From: Cupriavidus oxalaticus
GTDB lineage: Bacteria > Pseudomonadota > Gammaproteobacteria > Burkholderiales > Burkholderiaceae
Assembly (NCBI RefSeq): GCF_016894385.1
Contig: NZ_CP069811.1
Span: 2,022,501 to 2,086,500 of the forward strand
Reading direction: 5' to 3'
DNA: 64,000 bases
Positions 32,879 through 42,297 of this stretch are shown here, piece after piece (within the stretch, counting starts at the first letter, position 1; every line of letters begins with the position of its first letter). The position numbers and the translations under genes were made by a program. The notes beneath the pieces were generated by a model that was given only the letters and a program-made list of their open reading frames with translations, was not told the origin of the DNA and made no database searches.

Positions 32879-35580
32879 CCCCGCCGCGTGCCGCGCGCAA
32901 GCCGGCGCAGGACGCCGACAACGCCGACAACGCCGCCACCGAGCCGCTGACCGTCGCGCAGGGCCTGCAGGCACTGTTCGATGCGCGCGGCTGGCAGCCG
33001 TTCGCGTTCCAGCGCGAAGTCTGGACCGCCATCGCGCGCGGCCAGAGCGGCCTGCTGCATGCCACCACCGGCACCGGCAAGACCTATGCGGCATGGCTGG
33101 GTGCGCTGATGGCATTCGGCACGCCGCGCGCCGCGCCGTCGCACGACAAGCCCGCGCCACCGCTGACGGTGCTATGGCTGACGCCGATGCGCGCGCTCGC
33201 CGCCGACACCACGCGCGCGCTGCAGGCGCCGCTGGCGGAACTCGGTCTCGACTGGACCGTGGCGCTGCGCACCGGCGACACCGGCAGCGCCGAGCGCGCC
33301 GCACAGCAGCGCCGCCTGCCGACCGCGCTGGTGACCACGCCGGAAAGCCTGACGCTGATGCTGACGCGCGCCGACGCACAGGACACCCTGCGGCGCGTGC
33401 GCATGGTGGTGGTCGACGAATGGCACGAACTGATCGGCAACAAGCGTGGCGTGCAGGCGCAACTGGCGCTGGCAAGGCTGCGGCAATGGCAGCCAGCGCT
33501 GATGGTGTGGGGGCTGTCCGCCACGCTCGGCAACCTGCCGCATGCCGCCGACGTGCTGCTGTCCGGCGTGCCGGAAGACCAGCGCGTGCTGGTGCACGGC
33601 CACACGCCCAAGACGCTCATCATCGACACGCTGCTGCCCGGCAATGCCAGCCGCTTCCCGTTTGCCGGCCACCTGGGGCTGTCGATGCTGCCTCACGTGG
33701 TGGAGGAGCTTGAGCACAGCGGCACCACACTGGTCTTCCTCAACACCCGCTCGCAGGCCGAGCTGTGGTACCAGGCGCTGCTCGATGCGCGCCCCGACTG
33801 GGCCGGCCAGATCGCGCTGCACCACGGCTCGCTCGACCGCGCGGTGCGCGAGTGGGTGGAGCTGAACCTGAAGAACGGCGAGCTGCGCGCGGTGGTCTGC
33901 ACTTCGAGCCTCGATCTCGGCGTCGACTTCCTGCCGGTGGAGCGCGTGCTGCAGGTCGGCTCGCCCAAGGGCGTGGCGCGGCTGCTGCAGCGCGCCGGGC
34001 GCTCCGGCCACGCGCCGGGCCGCGCGTCACGCGTGACGGTGGTGCCCACCCACAGCCTGGAGCTGGTGGAAGCGGTGGCCGCGCGGCACGCGGTGCAGGC
34101 GGGCCGGATCGAAGCGCGCGAATCGCCCGACAAGCCGCTCGACGTGCTGGTGCAGCACCTGGTCACGGTGGCGCTGGGCGGCGGCTTCCGGCCCGAGGCG
34201 CTGCTGGCCGAGGTACGCGGCGCCTGGGCCTACCGCGGCCTGACCGATGCCGAATGGCAGTGGTGCCTGGACTTCGTGCGCCAGGGCGGCGCCACGCTGT
34301 CGGCCTATCCCGACTTCCGCCGCGCGGTGCCGGACGACGCAGGCGTCTGGCGCGTGCCCGACGTGGGGCTGGCGCGGCGCCACCGCATGAGCGTGGGCAC
34401 CATCGTCAGCGACGCCACCATGCAGGTGCGCTACTGGAGCCGCGCCGGCAGCGGCGGCGCTTCGCTGGGATCGGTCGAGGAAGGCTTTATCGCGCGGCTG
34501 GCGCCGGGCGACTGCTTCCTGTTCGGCGGCCGGCTGCTGGAGCTGGTGCGCGTGCAAGAGATGACCGCCTACGTGCGCCGCGCCACCGGCAGGCGCCCGG
34601 TGGTGCCGCGCTGGAACGGCGGCAAGATGCCGATGTCGACCGAGCTGGCCGAAGCGGTGATCGATACGCTCGAGGCCGCCGCCGCGGGCCGGCTCGATCC
34701 GCACGCCACGCCCGAGCTGCCGCTGATCCAGCCGCTGGTGGACCTGCAGGCGCAGTGGTCGGCGCTGCCCACGCGCCAGACCCTGCTGGCCGAGTCGCTG
34801 CACTCGCGCGAGGGCTGGCACCTGTTCCTCTATCCCTTCGCCGGCCGCTCTGTGCACCTCGGGCTGGGCAGCCTGCTGGCATGGCGGCTCGGGCAGAAGG
34901 TGCCGGCGACGTTCTCGGTCGCGGTCAACGACTACGGGCTGGAACTGCTGGCCTCGGCGCCGCTGGACTGGGGCCACTGGCTGCCGCAGGTGCTGGCCGA
35001 GGAGCGCCGGCGCGACCTGGCCGCCGACGTGCTCGGCAGCCTCAACGCGGGCGAGCTGTCGCTGCGGCGCTTCCGCGAGATCGCGCGCGTGGCCGGGCTG
35101 ATTTTCCAGGGCTATCCGGGCGCGCCCAAGAGCGCGCGGCAGCTGCAGGCATCGTCGTCTCTGTTCTACGAGGTCTTCCGCAGGCACGATCCCGGCAACC
35201 TGCTGCTCGGCCAGGCCGAACGCGAAGTGCTGATGCAGGAGCTGGATGCGCACCGGCTGGCCGAAACGCTCGAACGGCTGGCTGCGCTCAGGCTCGACCT
35301 GCACGAACTGAAGCGGCCCACGCCGCTGTCGTTCCCGCTGGTGGTGGAATTCCTGCGCGAAAAGCTCAGCACCGAGAAGCTGGCCGACCGCATCGCGCGC
35401 ATGCTGGCCGAACTGGAACTGGCGGCCGGGCCCGAGCCCGGTGAAGCCGCCGGCATGCAGGCCGAAGCGGTGGCCGAGGCGGCGCGCTTCGGCATGACCG
35501 ATCACGCCGGCCCGTCCGGCCGCACGCCGCGCAAGCCACGCCGGCCGCGCAAGCCCTCCAGACCCTTGCCGCTGCTATGA
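32875..35580 (+). CDS. Ligase-associated Lhr-type DEXH helicase
   Basis: A 901-residue superfamily 2 helicase, Lhr-core size. The Q-motif region is FAFQREVW. Walker A is ATTGTGKT, motif II is VVDEWHEL and motif III is LSATLGN. Domain 2 contains [17 protein letters not shown] and motif [14 protein letters not shown]. The Lhr winged-helix and beta-barrel domains follow, for example [21 protein letters not shown]. Lhr-core enzymes are 3'-to-5' ATP-dependent translocases that unwind RNA:DNA and DNA duplexes. It overlaps the ligase stop and the phosphoesterase start by ATGA. The N-terminal 30 residues are Ala/Asp-rich and unconserved. Confidence 0.94.
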   Translation: MTPPRAARKPAQDADNADNAATEPLTVAQGLQALFDARGWQPFAFQREVWTAIARGQSGLLHATTGTGKTYAAWLGALMAFGTPRAAPSHDKPAPPLTVLWLTPMRALAADTTRALQAPLAELGLDWTVALRTGDTGSAERAAQQRRLPTALVTTPESLTLMLTRADAQDTLRRVRMVVVDEWHELIGNKRGVQAQLALARLRQWQPALMVWGLSATLGNLPHAADVLLSGVPEDQRVLVHGHTPKTLIIDTLLPGNASRFPFAGHLGLSMLPHVVEELEHSGTTLVFLNTRSQAELWYQALLDARPDWAGQIALHHGSLDRAVREWVELNLKNGELRAVVCTSSLDLGVDFLPVERVLQVGSPKGVARLLQRAGRSGHAPGRASRVTVVPTHSLELVEAVAARHAVQAGRIEARESPDKPLDVLVQHLVTVALGGGFRPEALLAEVRGAWAYRGLTDAEWQWCLDFVRQGGATLSAYPDFRRAVPDDAGVWRVPDVGLARRHRMSVGTIVSDATMQVRYWSRAGSGGASLGSVEEGFIARLAPGDCFLFGGRLLELVRVQEMTAYVRRATGRRPVVPRWNGGKMPMSTELAEAVIDTLEAAAAGRLDPHATPELPLIQPLVDLQAQWSALPTRQTLLAESLHSREGWHLFLYPFAGRSVHLGLGSLLAWRLGQKVPATFSVAVNDYGLELLASAPLDWGHWLPQVLAEERRRDLAADVLGSLNAGELSLRRFREIARVAGLIFQGYPGAPKSARQLQASSSLFYEVFRRHDPGNLLLGQAEREVLMQELDAHRLAETLERLAALRLDLHELKRPTPLSFPLVVEFLREKLSTEKLADRIARMLAELELAAGPEPGEAAGMQAEAVAEAARFGMTDHAGPSGRTPRKPRRPRKPSRPLPLL

Positions 35581-36296
35581 CACCCGACGCCGGCACCCTG
35601 CAGGCCCATGGCGCGTGCGCCGTCTCGGTGGCGGGAGAAACGCTGTGGCTGCTGCCCGAGCATGCGGCGTGGTGGCCGGCGGCGGGCATGCTGATGGTGG
35701 CCGACGTGCATTTCGGCAAGGCGGCGGCGTTCCGCGCGCTGGGGCAGCCGGTGCCGCACGGCACCACCGGAGACAACCTCGGCCTGCTGACGCAGCTGAC
35801 GCGGCAGTTGCCAGTCGAGGAACTGGTCTTCCTTGGCGATTTCCTGCATGCGCGCGCGGCACGAACGCCTGCGGTATTGGCGGCGCTGGACGGCTGGCGC
35901 CGCAGCCTGCCGCCGCAGGTACGCTGCACGCTGGTGCGCGGCAACCACGACGCACGCGCCGGCGACCCGCCCGAGTCGCTGCAGATCCGCGTGGTGACGG
36001 AGCCCGCCGTGGCGAGTCCTTTCGCGCTGTGCCACTTGCCCGGCGTGTCGCCGCTGGGCTACGTGCTGGCCGGCCACCTGCACCCGGCCTGCCGCCTGCG
36101 CGGCGCCGGCGCCGACAGCCTGCGCCTGCCCTGCTTCCTGTTCGGCCCGCGCGGCGCCATCCTGCCCGCCTTCGGCGCCTTCACCGGCCACGCCACGGTG
36201 CGGCCGCAGCCTGACGAACGTGTCTACGTGGCCGGCGGCGGCCGCGTCTGGCCGGTTGGCCACGCGCCTCGGAACAGCACTCAGAACAACGTATAG
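35577..36296 (+). CDS. pdeM: Ligase-associated metallophosphoesterase
   Basis: A 239-residue calcineurin-like phosphoesterase that completes the repair operon. Metal motifs in order are [31 protein letters not shown], a His in FALCHLPG, and AGHLHP. Homologues are manganese-dependent DNA endonucleases/phosphodiesterases. It starts by ATGA overlap with the helicase stop. Its last 16 bases overlap the 3' end of the SDR gene on the opposite strand, so the two transcripts converge without a spacer. Confidence 0.92.
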   Translation: MTPDAGTLQAHGACAVSVAGETLWLLPEHAAWWPAAGMLMVADVHFGKAAAFRALGQPVPHGTTGDNLGLLTQLTRQLPVEELVFLGDFLHARAARTPAVLAALDGWRRSLPPQVRCTLVRGNHDARAGDPPESLQIRVVTEPAVASPFALCHLPGVSPLGYVLAGHLHPACRLRGAGADSLRLPCFLFGPRGAILPAFGAFTGHATVRPQPDERVYVAGGGRVWPVGHAPRNSTQNNV

Positions 36297-37051
36297 CCGC
36301 CGTCGATGACGAAGGTGTCGCCGGTGTGGTAGGCCGACGCCGGGCTCATCAGGTACACCGCAATGCCGGCAAAATCGCTGCCCTCGCCCCAGCGGCGCAT
36401 CGGCACGCGCTTGTGCACCATTTCCTGGAAGGCATCGTTGGCCTGCGCGGCGCCGGTCATCTCGGTCTTGATCCAGCCGGGCAGGATCGAATGCGCGCGG
36501 ATGCCCTTGCGCGCATATTCGACGGCCAGGCCGCGCATCATCGAGATCACGCCGCCCTTGGTGGCGGCATAGTGCTCGGTGCGCGGCGCGCCCTCGATGG
36601 CCGCGACCGAGGCGGTGCTGCACAGCACGCCGCCCTCGCCCTGCACGAGCATCTGCCGCACCGCCGCGCGCAGCGTGAAGAAGGCGCCATCCAGGTTGAC
36701 GCGCATGGTCTTGCGCCAGACCTCCGCCGTCATCGCATCGAACGGGGCCTTGTTGCCGCCGATGCCGGCATTGGCAAAGCAGCCGTCGATCCGGCCCAGC
36801 GCCGCCACCGTGCGCTGCATCGCAGCATCGACCGCCTGCTCGTCGCCCACGTCGCACACCTCGGTGTGCACCCGGCGGCCATGCTGCGCCAGCCGGTCGG
36901 CGGCGGCGGCGTTCTTGTCCGCGTTGGTGCCCCAGATGGCGATATCCGCGCCGGCCGCGGCCAGGCCCTCGGCAATGCCCAGCCCGATGCCGCCGTTGCC
37001 GCCGGTCACCAGGGCCACTTTTCCTGCCAGGTCGAAGGGGTGCTTGCTCAT
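36281..37051 (-). CDS. Short-chain dehydrogenase/reductase (SDR)
   Basis: A 256-residue classical SDR. The cofactor motif is TGGNGGIGLGIAEGLA, followed by the NAG motif in CFANAGIGGNK. The catalytic triad is Ser in CSTASVAAIEG and Tyr/Lys in HYAATKGGV. The NTD-type ending [21 protein letters not shown] is conserved. Substrate cannot be read; glucose/3-oxoacyl type dehydrogenases share this pattern. ATG 37051 follows a GGAGACAGAC site. It is divergent from tauA over 294 bp and tail-to-tail with pdeM. Confidence 0.85.
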   Translation of the reverse strand: MSKHPFDLAGKVALVTGGNGGIGLGIAEGLAAAGADIAIWGTNADKNAAAADRLAQHGRRVHTEVCDVGDEQAVDAAMQRTVAALGRIDGCFANAGIGGNKAPFDAMTAEVWRKTMRVNLDGAFFTLRAAVRQMLVQGEGGVLCSTASVAAIEGAPRTEHYAATKGGVISMMRGLAVEYARKGIRAHSILPGWIKTEMTGAAQANDAFQEMVHKRVPMRRWGEGSDFAGIAVYLMSPASAYHTGDTFVIDGGYTLF

Positions 37052-37246
37052 GTCTGTCTCCTCGGATGGTGGGTCGCTGCCTCGACCGGACATTGTTGAC
37101 CCGTCACGGCACAAAGCTCGTCGTCGGAACCGATGAGTTTGGATGCGCGCCGGCGCACTTTCGGGCCGCTAAGGATTTCCATGATTGACGCTGGCCCGGG
37201 CCACCGCTCCGCCCGGCCTGTCGCCATTTCCAGCCCCATAGCGGGG

Positions 37247-37278
37247 CTGGCCCCAGCGAATCCGGCCAACTGGTCCTA
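37247..37278 (+). promoter_or_regulatory. TauR direct repeats upstream of tauA
   Basis: CTGGCCCCA (37247-37255) and CTGGTCCTA (37270-37278) are 23 bp apart, exactly as upstream of tauX, and are followed by the same AGCGCCG text. A -10-like TATAAA (37301-37306) begins 31 bp after the second box. The rest of the 294-bp region to the SDR gene shows nothing else definite. Confidence 0.75.
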
Positions 37279-37345
37279 TAGCGCCGGATCGGCCCTCACC
37301 TATAAAGCCGAGACCTTCAACCCTTTCCTTTCGAGGAGCAGAACC

Positions 37346-38344
37346 ATGCGGTGGATCAAGCGACTTGCGACGTATTTCGCCCTGGCAGCAGCACTTGTGC
37401 CAGCCGCTCACGCGCAAAGCAAGGATGTAGTGATTGCTTACCAGGACATGGTGGTGCCCTGGCGTTATGCGCAGGACATGAAGGAGCTGGAGAAGCAGAC
37501 CGGCTACAAGGTGTCGTTCCGCCAGTTCGGCGGCGGCGGCGATGTGATCCGCGCGATGGCGTCTGGCCAGATCGCCATCGGCGAGGCGGGCACTTCGCCG
37601 ATCGCCTCGGCGCTGTCGCAAGGGCTGGACGTGGAGCTGTTCTGGATCCTCGACGACATCAATGCGGCCGAGGCCATGGTCGCGCGCAACGGCAGCAAGA
37701 TCGCCAGCATCGCCGACCTGAAGGGCAAGCGCGTGGGCGTGCCGTTCGTGTCGACCACGCACTACCACACGCTGGTCGCGCTGGAGCGCGCCAAGGTCAA
37801 TCCCAAGGATGTGCGCATCCTCAACATGCGCCCGCCCGAGGTCGCGGCCGCGTGGGAGCGCGGCGACATCGACGCGACCTTTATCTGGGACCCGGTGCTG
37901 GCCAAGCTCAAGCAGTCGGGCACGGTGCTGACGACCTCCGGCCAGATCGCCGCCGATACCGGCAAGGCCACCTTCGACGGGATGATCGCCAACAAGAAGT
38001 TCGCGCGGGAGAACCCGGAGTTCATGGTCAAGCTGGTGCGCGTGCTGGCCGCCGCGGACGACAACTACCGCAGGAACAAGGCGTCGTGGACCGCCGATTC
38101 GCCGATGGTCAAGGCGGTGGCCAAGGTCTCGGGCGCCAAGGCCGAGACGGTGCCCGCGAGCATGGCGCTGTATGCCTTCCCGACGCTGGAAGAGCAGGTC
38201 TCGGAGCGCTGGCTCGGGGGCGGCGCGGCGCGCGCGCTGCAGTCGGCGGCGCAGTTCCTGAAGGAGCAGGGCACCATCCAGACGGTGCTGCCGGACTACG
38301 GCAAGGGCGTCAATGCGGAATGGGCCAAGCGTGCGCTTCAGTAA
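37346..38344 (+). CDS. tauA: Taurine ABC transporter substrate-binding protein
   Basis: A 332-residue periplasmic protein. A Sec signal peptide runs to about AAHAQ (residue 24). The mature protein starts [18 protein letters not shown] and includes [39 protein letters not shown] and [17 protein letters not shown], which match TauA rather than SsuA. It captures taurine for TauBC. A GAGGAG site precedes ATG 37346. The TauR-type box upstream places it under the same control as tauXY although 9 kb away. Confidence 0.92.
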   Translation: MRWIKRLATYFALAAALVPAAHAQSKDVVIAYQDMVVPWRYAQDMKELEKQTGYKVSFRQFGGGGDVIRAMASGQIAIGEAGTSPIASALSQGLDVELFWILDDINAAEAMVARNGSKIASIADLKGKRVGVPFVSTTHYHTLVALERAKVNPKDVRILNMRPPEVAAAWERGDIDATFIWDPVLAKLKQSGTVLTTSGQIAADTGKATFDGMIANKKFARENPEFMVKLVRVLAAADDNYRRNKASWTADSPMVKAVAKVSGAKAETVPASMALYAFPTLEEQVSERWLGGGAARALQSAAQFLKEQGTIQTVLPDYGKGVNAEWAKRALQ

Positions 38345-38385
38345 CGCGCACTGGGTGTGGAACGGCAAGAGCAGCGGAAATCGTC

Positions 38386-39162
38386 ATGAACAAACTTGAA
38401 ATCGATAATCTCAGCGTGAACTACGGCGCCGCCGGCGGCGCCCGCACGCTGGCCCTGTCGCAGGTCAATCTCACCATGGAGCGCGGCGATTTCGTCGTCG
38501 CGCTGGGCGCCTCGGGCTGCGGCAAGACCACGCTGCTGTCGTGCATCGCCGGCTTCATGGAGCCGTCGGAAGGCGAGATCCGGCTCAACGGCAAGGCCGT
38601 GCGCGGGCCCGGTGCCGAACGCGGCGTGGTGTTCCAGAAGCATGCGCTGATGCCGTGGCTGAGCGTGGCCGACAACGTCGCGCTGGGCCTGCGCCTGCGC
38701 GGCGTGCCGCGTGCCGAGCGCCTGCGCATTGCGCGCGAGAAGCTGGCCGCGGTGGGGCTGGAAGCGGCGGCGGCCAAGCCGGTCTACCAGCTCTCGGGCG
38801 GCATGCAGCAGCGCGTGGGGATTGCGCGCGCGCTGGCCTGCGACCCCGCCGTAATGCTGATGGACGAGCCGCTGGGCGCGCTCGACGCGCTGACGCGCGA
38901 GTCGATCCAGGCGCTGATCCTCAGGCTGTGGGCCAAGGAGCAGAAGATCGTCTTCTTCATCACCCACAGCGTGGAAGAGGCGCTGTTCCTGGCAACGCGG
39001 CTGATCGTGATGACGCCATCGCCGGGGCGCATCGCGCATACCTATGAACTGCCCTTCGCACGCCGCTTCATCGAGTGCGGCGATGCCCGCCAGGTCAAGT
39101 CCGACCCGGAATTCATCCGCTACCGCGAAGAGATCGTCGACCTGATCCATGCCACCGCCTGA
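38386..39162 (+). CDS. tauB: Taurine ABC transporter ATPase
   Basis: A 258-residue ATPase. Walker A is [11 protein letters not shown], the Q-loop region is [14 protein letters not shown], the signature is [16 protein letters not shown], Walker B is [16 protein letters not shown], and the H-loop is [16 protein letters not shown]. It energises taurine uptake through TauC. The gene begins 41 bp after tauA and ends 10 bp before tauC. Unlike the ATPase near the left edge of the window, it has no N-terminal extension. Confidence 0.92.
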   Translation: MNKLEIDNLSVNYGAAGGARTLALSQVNLTMERGDFVVALGASGCGKTTLLSCIAGFMEPSEGEIRLNGKAVRGPGAERGVVFQKHALMPWLSVADNVALGLRLRGVPRAERLRIAREKLAAVGLEAAAAKPVYQLSGGMQQRVGIARALACDPAVMLMDEPLGALDALTRESIQALILRLWAKEQKIVFFITHSVEEALFLATRLIVMTPSPGRIAHTYELPFARRFIECGDARQVKSDPEFIRYREEIVDLIHATA

Positions 39163-39172
39163 GGAATACAAG

Positions 39173-40069
39173 ATGCCCGCTTCCGCTCAACGCATCGAAA
39201 CCGCGCCGCGCACAGCGCCCGCCGCCGCGCCTGTCGCCGCGCCTGTCGCCGCACCTTCCGGCAAGCCGATGAAAGCCGTCTCCGGCTACCGCCTGCCCGG
39301 CGAAGGCTCGAGCTCGCGCATTTCCACCATCACCGTGGTGAGCCTGCTGGCTCTGTGGTGGGTCGCCAGCCACCTGCGCTGGCTGCCGCCGCTGTTCCTG
39401 CCCACGCCGGAGTCGATCGTCACCGCCTTCATCGATGCCTGGCAGGGCAACCTGCAAGGCGGCCAGCCGCTCACCGAGCATTTCACCGCGAGCATGGTGC
39501 GCGTGTTCGGCGCGTTCGGACTGGCGGTGGCCACCGCGGTGCCGATCGGCGTGCTGATGGGCGTATCGCGCATCGCGCGCGGCATCTTCGATCCGCCCAT
39601 CGAGTTCTATCGCCCGCTGCCGCCGCTGGCCTACCTGCCGCTGATCGTGATCTGGTTCGGCATCGACGAAACCTCCAAGGTGCTGCTGATCTTCCTGGCG
39701 TGCTTCGCGCCGCTGGCGATGTCGGCGCAGGCTGGCGTGCGCTCGGTGACCATCGAGCAGATCAACGCGGCTTATTCGATGGGCGCCACGCCGTGGCAGG
39801 TGGTGCGGCATGTGGTGCTGCCCGCCGCGCTGCCGGACATCCTGACCGGGATGCGGATTGCGATCGGTTTCGGCTGGACCACGCTGGTGGCGGCCGAGAT
39901 GGTCGCGGCGACCGCCGGGCTGGGGCAGATGGTGCTGAATGCTTCGAACTTCCTGCGGACTGACGTGGTGATCATGGGGATCGTGCTGATCGGGCTGATT
40001 GCTTATGTGTTTGATCTGCTGATGAGGAAGATGGCGAAGTGGTTGGTGCCTTGGAAGGGGAGGATGTAA
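39173..40069 (+). CDS. tauC: Taurine ABC transporter permease
   Basis: A 298-residue inner-membrane permease with six predicted segments. The cytoplasmic coupling loop is INAAYSMGATPWQVVRHVVLPAALPDILTG (core AAYSMGATPWQVV), with FYRPLPPLAYLPLIVIWFG typical of TauC. The first 50 residues are Ala/Pro-rich and unconserved. ATG 39173 has GAGGA seven bases upstream, preferred over ATG 39149, which would overlap tauB. It completes tauABC. A double hairpin element lies about 80 bp after the stop. Confidence 0.92.
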   Translation: MPASAQRIETAPRTAPAAAPVAAPVAAPSGKPMKAVSGYRLPGEGSSSRISTITVVSLLALWWVASHLRWLPPLFLPTPESIVTAFIDAWQGNLQGGQPLTEHFTASMVRVFGAFGLAVATAVPIGVLMGVSRIARGIFDPPIEFYRPLPPLAYLPLIVIWFGIDETSKVLLIFLACFAPLAMSAQAGVRSVTIEQINAAYSMGATPWQVVRHVVLPAALPDILTGMRIAIGFGWTTLVAAEMVAATAGLGQMVLNASNFLRTDVVIMGIVLIGLIAYVFDLLMRKMAKWLVPWKGRM

Positions 40070-40150
40070 GGCTGCGCGGAGTACGTTCTGCTGGCCGCGG
40101 GGGTTTGCCTGCCTGCGGCTGGCATCCGGCGGTGTTTGATATGCCCGGTT

Positions 40151-40194
40151 CCGCCCTAAAGGGCGGGTAACTCTTTGTCCGAGCGACAAAGAGT
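40151..40194. repeat. Twin-hairpin intergenic element
   Basis: CCGCCC-TAAA-GGGCGG (40151-40166) is followed by a 10-bp perfect stem, ACTCTTTGTC (40170-40179) with its complement (40185-40194). The text resembles a dispersed element often seen between genes in Ralstonia, Cupriavidus and Xanthomonas (from memory). It may end the tauABC transcript. The rest of 40070-40606 shows no gene, only this and the repeat at 40511. Confidence 0.55.
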
Positions 40195-40510
40195 CACCAG
40201 AAAGCGCGTTTACTGCCCTGCGAGCGGCCACTCTTAACGTAGTGTGCCTGGGCTTTCGTACGGGGCTTGGCTTCGTTGCAGGGCGGGACTGCCTGACGCC
40301 CTGGTGCGCCACAGTGGCTCGGGATTAACGCGGTGATTGAACGAGCCCAGAGCTGTGATTGGCCCCTGCTGCGTGGGTCAACGTAGGAACGCCTTCGGCT
40401 GCGCTGCGCGCCGGCAGTATCTCAGGTCACGGGCTCGGGCACGCAACGCGCTGCGCTCGCTTGGCACTATCGCCGATGAGCCCACAAGCCTGTCCCTCCC
40501 CGCTTGTTTG

Positions 40511-40552
40511 CTCCCCTCTCCCGCCCGCGGGAGAGGGGCCGGGGGTGAGGGC
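40511..40552. repeat. REP-like palindrome, copy 6 (single)
   Basis: A 12-bp stem (40513-40524 with 40527-40538, loop CC) followed by CCGGGGGTGAGGGC, the same layout as copies 1 and 4. It is downstream of the small hypothetical gene at 40607-40879. Confidence 0.9.
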
Positions 40553-40606
40553 CGGAGCATCAACGAAGTGCTGCACTTGACTGCAGACAACGGCATCCTG
40601 CACGCC

Positions 40607-40879
40607 TCACTGGCACTCCAAAATCACGTCAATCAACCGCTTGCCGAAATGCAGCGCCCCCTGCTCCGCCGCGGCGCGCGTGAAGTAATCCTGCTCGTCG
40701 GCGTCGAGGCCGTACTGCATGTCGGTCGTCGGCGCCTTCGAGCGTCCGACGCCGAGCAGGTAGCCCCACTTCGGGCCAGGCGTGTTCCCGGCCACCGCGA
40801 TATCCGCCACCTCGAAGGCCATCACGTGGACATACATGCCGCGATAGCCCTCGGTGATCCACCTCAAGGGTTCTGCCAT
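40607..40879 (-). CDS. Conserved-looking small protein of unknown function
   Basis: A 90-residue soluble protein, not recognised. It is acidic, with aromatic and Gly-rich blocks (WITEGYRGMYVHVMAFE and GPKWGYLLGVGRSKAP), no signal peptide and no membrane segment. ATG 40879 has GAGGAGAC directly upstream, which is strong evidence for translation; the open frame further upstream is unconserved in character. It is divergent from the LysR gene over 153 bp, so the regulator may control it. Confidence 0.6.
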   Translation of the reverse strand: MAEPLRWITEGYRGMYVHVMAFEVADIAVAGNTPGPKWGYLLGVGRSKAPTTDMQYGLDADEQDYFTRAAAEQGALHFGKRLIDVILECQ

Positions 40880-41032
40880 GGTCTCCTCGCCTGTCGCAGG
40901 TACTCCCCGGTAAGCCCCCAATGCTACGCAACGCCGCCCGGTCCCGTCACTTGTACGAAATTCCCGCCTTTTCGAACCAGCGGGGCGGTTCCGCACTATC
41001 ATCGGCACATTCCCAACCGCCAGTTGCCAATC

Positions 41033-41962
41033 ATGGACAAGGCCCGCGTCCTCACCCTCTTCATCGGCGTGGTGCGCGCCGGCAGTTTCCAACGCGCCGC
41101 GGTGGAAGCCGGCGTGACCCCGCAAGCCGTCAGCAAGGCGGTGCGCACGCTGGAAGACGACCTAGGCGTGCGCCTGCTGCACCGGACCACGCGCAAACTC
41201 AGCCTCACCACTGAAGGCGCGCGCCTGTTCGAGCTGGCCGCGCCGGGCATGCGCCAGCTGGACGAGGCGCTGGACCAGGTGCGCAGCAGCAAGAGCGACG
41301 ACGACGGCCTGATCCGCCTGACCGCGCCGCCGTCGATCGGCAGCCGCGTGCTGGTGCCGCTGGTGCGCGCCTTCCGCGAGCTGCATCCGGGCATCACCTT
41401 CGACGTGGTGCTGAGCGACCTCTTCACCGACCTGGTCGAGTCCCGCATCGATGTCGGCTTCCGCGCCGGCACCAGCCCCGGCCAGAACCTGGTGGCGCGC
41501 CGGCTGTGCGACCTGCCGCTGGTCATCTGCGCCGCGCCCGACTACCTGGCGCGGCACGGCGAGCCGGCCACGCTGGACGAACTGCTGCAGCACCAGTGCA
41601 CGGGGTTCCGCCGACCCGCGACCGGGCGCATGGTGCCGTGGGAACTGCAGGTCGATGGCGCGCTGGTCTACCAGGAGGTGCCCGCCGTCGCCAGCTTCAA
41701 CGACGTGGAGACCGAGGTTGAAGCCGTGCGCGCCGGCATGGGCATCGGCCAGCTGTCCGCGTACATGATCCACGCCGACCTCGTCAGCGGCCGGCTCAAG
41801 GCGATCCTGACGGAATTCAGCAGCAGCAATGTCGGGCTGTACATGTACTACCCGCACCGCAGCCAGATGCCGGTGCGGGTCCGGCGCTTCATCGACTTCG
41901 TGGTGGAAGCCGGGCGCGGCGCGGAACAATCCCTGTCGCGGCTCGCGGGGCTGGTGCCCTGA
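41033..41962 (+). CDS. LysR family transcriptional regulator
   Basis: A 309-residue LysR protein of the CrgA-like group. The helix-turn-helix is FIGVVRAGSFQRAAVEAGVTPQ with recognition part QAVSKAVRTLEDDLGVRLLHRTTR, and the effector domain includes DVGFRAGTSPGQNLVARRL and a typical FIDFVVEA end. It is divergent from the small hypothetical gene and lies upstream of the CoA-thioester operon, separated from it by a 155-bp palindromic element. Either neighbour may be its target. Confidence 0.87.
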   Translation: MDKARVLTLFIGVVRAGSFQRAAVEAGVTPQAVSKAVRTLEDDLGVRLLHRTTRKLSLTTEGARLFELAAPGMRQLDEALDQVRSSKSDDDGLIRLTAPPSIGSRVLVPLVRAFRELHPGITFDVVLSDLFTDLVESRIDVGFRAGTSPGQNLVARRLCDLPLVICAAPDYLARHGEPATLDELLQHQCTGFRRPATGRMVPWELQVDGALVYQEVPAVASFNDVETEVEAVRAGMGIGQLSAYMIHADLVSGRLKAILTEFSSSNVGLYMYYPHRSQMPVRVRRFIDFVVEAGRGAEQSLSRLAGLVP

Positions 41963-41998
41963 TCGTTCAGGCGCGAAAGCAAACCCCACTCTCGCCCT

Positions 41999-42153
41999 AA
42001 TGCCGTTCAGTTAACCACCGTCGTTCCCGCGCAGGCGGGAACCCGGTGACTTCATCCCCGAAGGGGACGTGATCCCCAAGGGGACGTGAAGACACTGGAT
42101 TCCCGCCTGCGCGGGAATGACCGTAGTGGTTGATACCGTAACTGAACGGCATT
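41999..42153. mobile_element. 155-bp MITE-like nested palindromic element
   Basis: The ends are 15-bp perfect inverted repeats, AATGCCGTTCAGTTA (41999-42013) and its complement (42139-42153). Inside each end lies a hairpin of TTCCCGC/GCGGGAA, in opposite order. The centre holds two near-identical 18-bp tandem units of the form ATCCCC..AGGGGACGTG. There is no coding sequence. The layout suggests a non-autonomous transposable element or a composite repeat; a target duplication was not evident. Confidence 0.7.
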
Positions 42154-42192
42154 TCCACTCTCTCTCCCTTCTCCTGACGCCCCTGCGCCGGC

Positions 42193-42221
42193 CATTCGCT
42201 TGACTTTTTCTCAAGCGAATG
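42193..42221. promoter_or_regulatory. 11-bp-arm dyad upstream of the CoA-thioester operon
   Basis: CATTCGCTTGA, a 7-base spacer CTTTTTC, and the exact complementary arm. It ends 76 bp before the GTG start at 42298. The size fits an operator for a dimeric repressor; a hairpin terminator for the region upstream is the alternative, though the T-run is in the loop. Confidence 0.55.
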
Positions 42222-42297
42222 CACCGGAAATGTCGTTTGTCGCACGCGCAGCCAGCGACAACCATTACGCCAAGGCCCACCAACACAGGAGACTGCC

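Noticed and set aside
37122..37136. GGAAC near 37126 as a third IclR-type operator upstream of tauA
   Set aside because: Only one half-site (GGAAC) is present; the partner GTTCC is missing at the required spacing.
41999..42153. Complete insertion sequence
   Set aside because: Only 155 bp long with no coding capacity; it can at most be a non-autonomous element.
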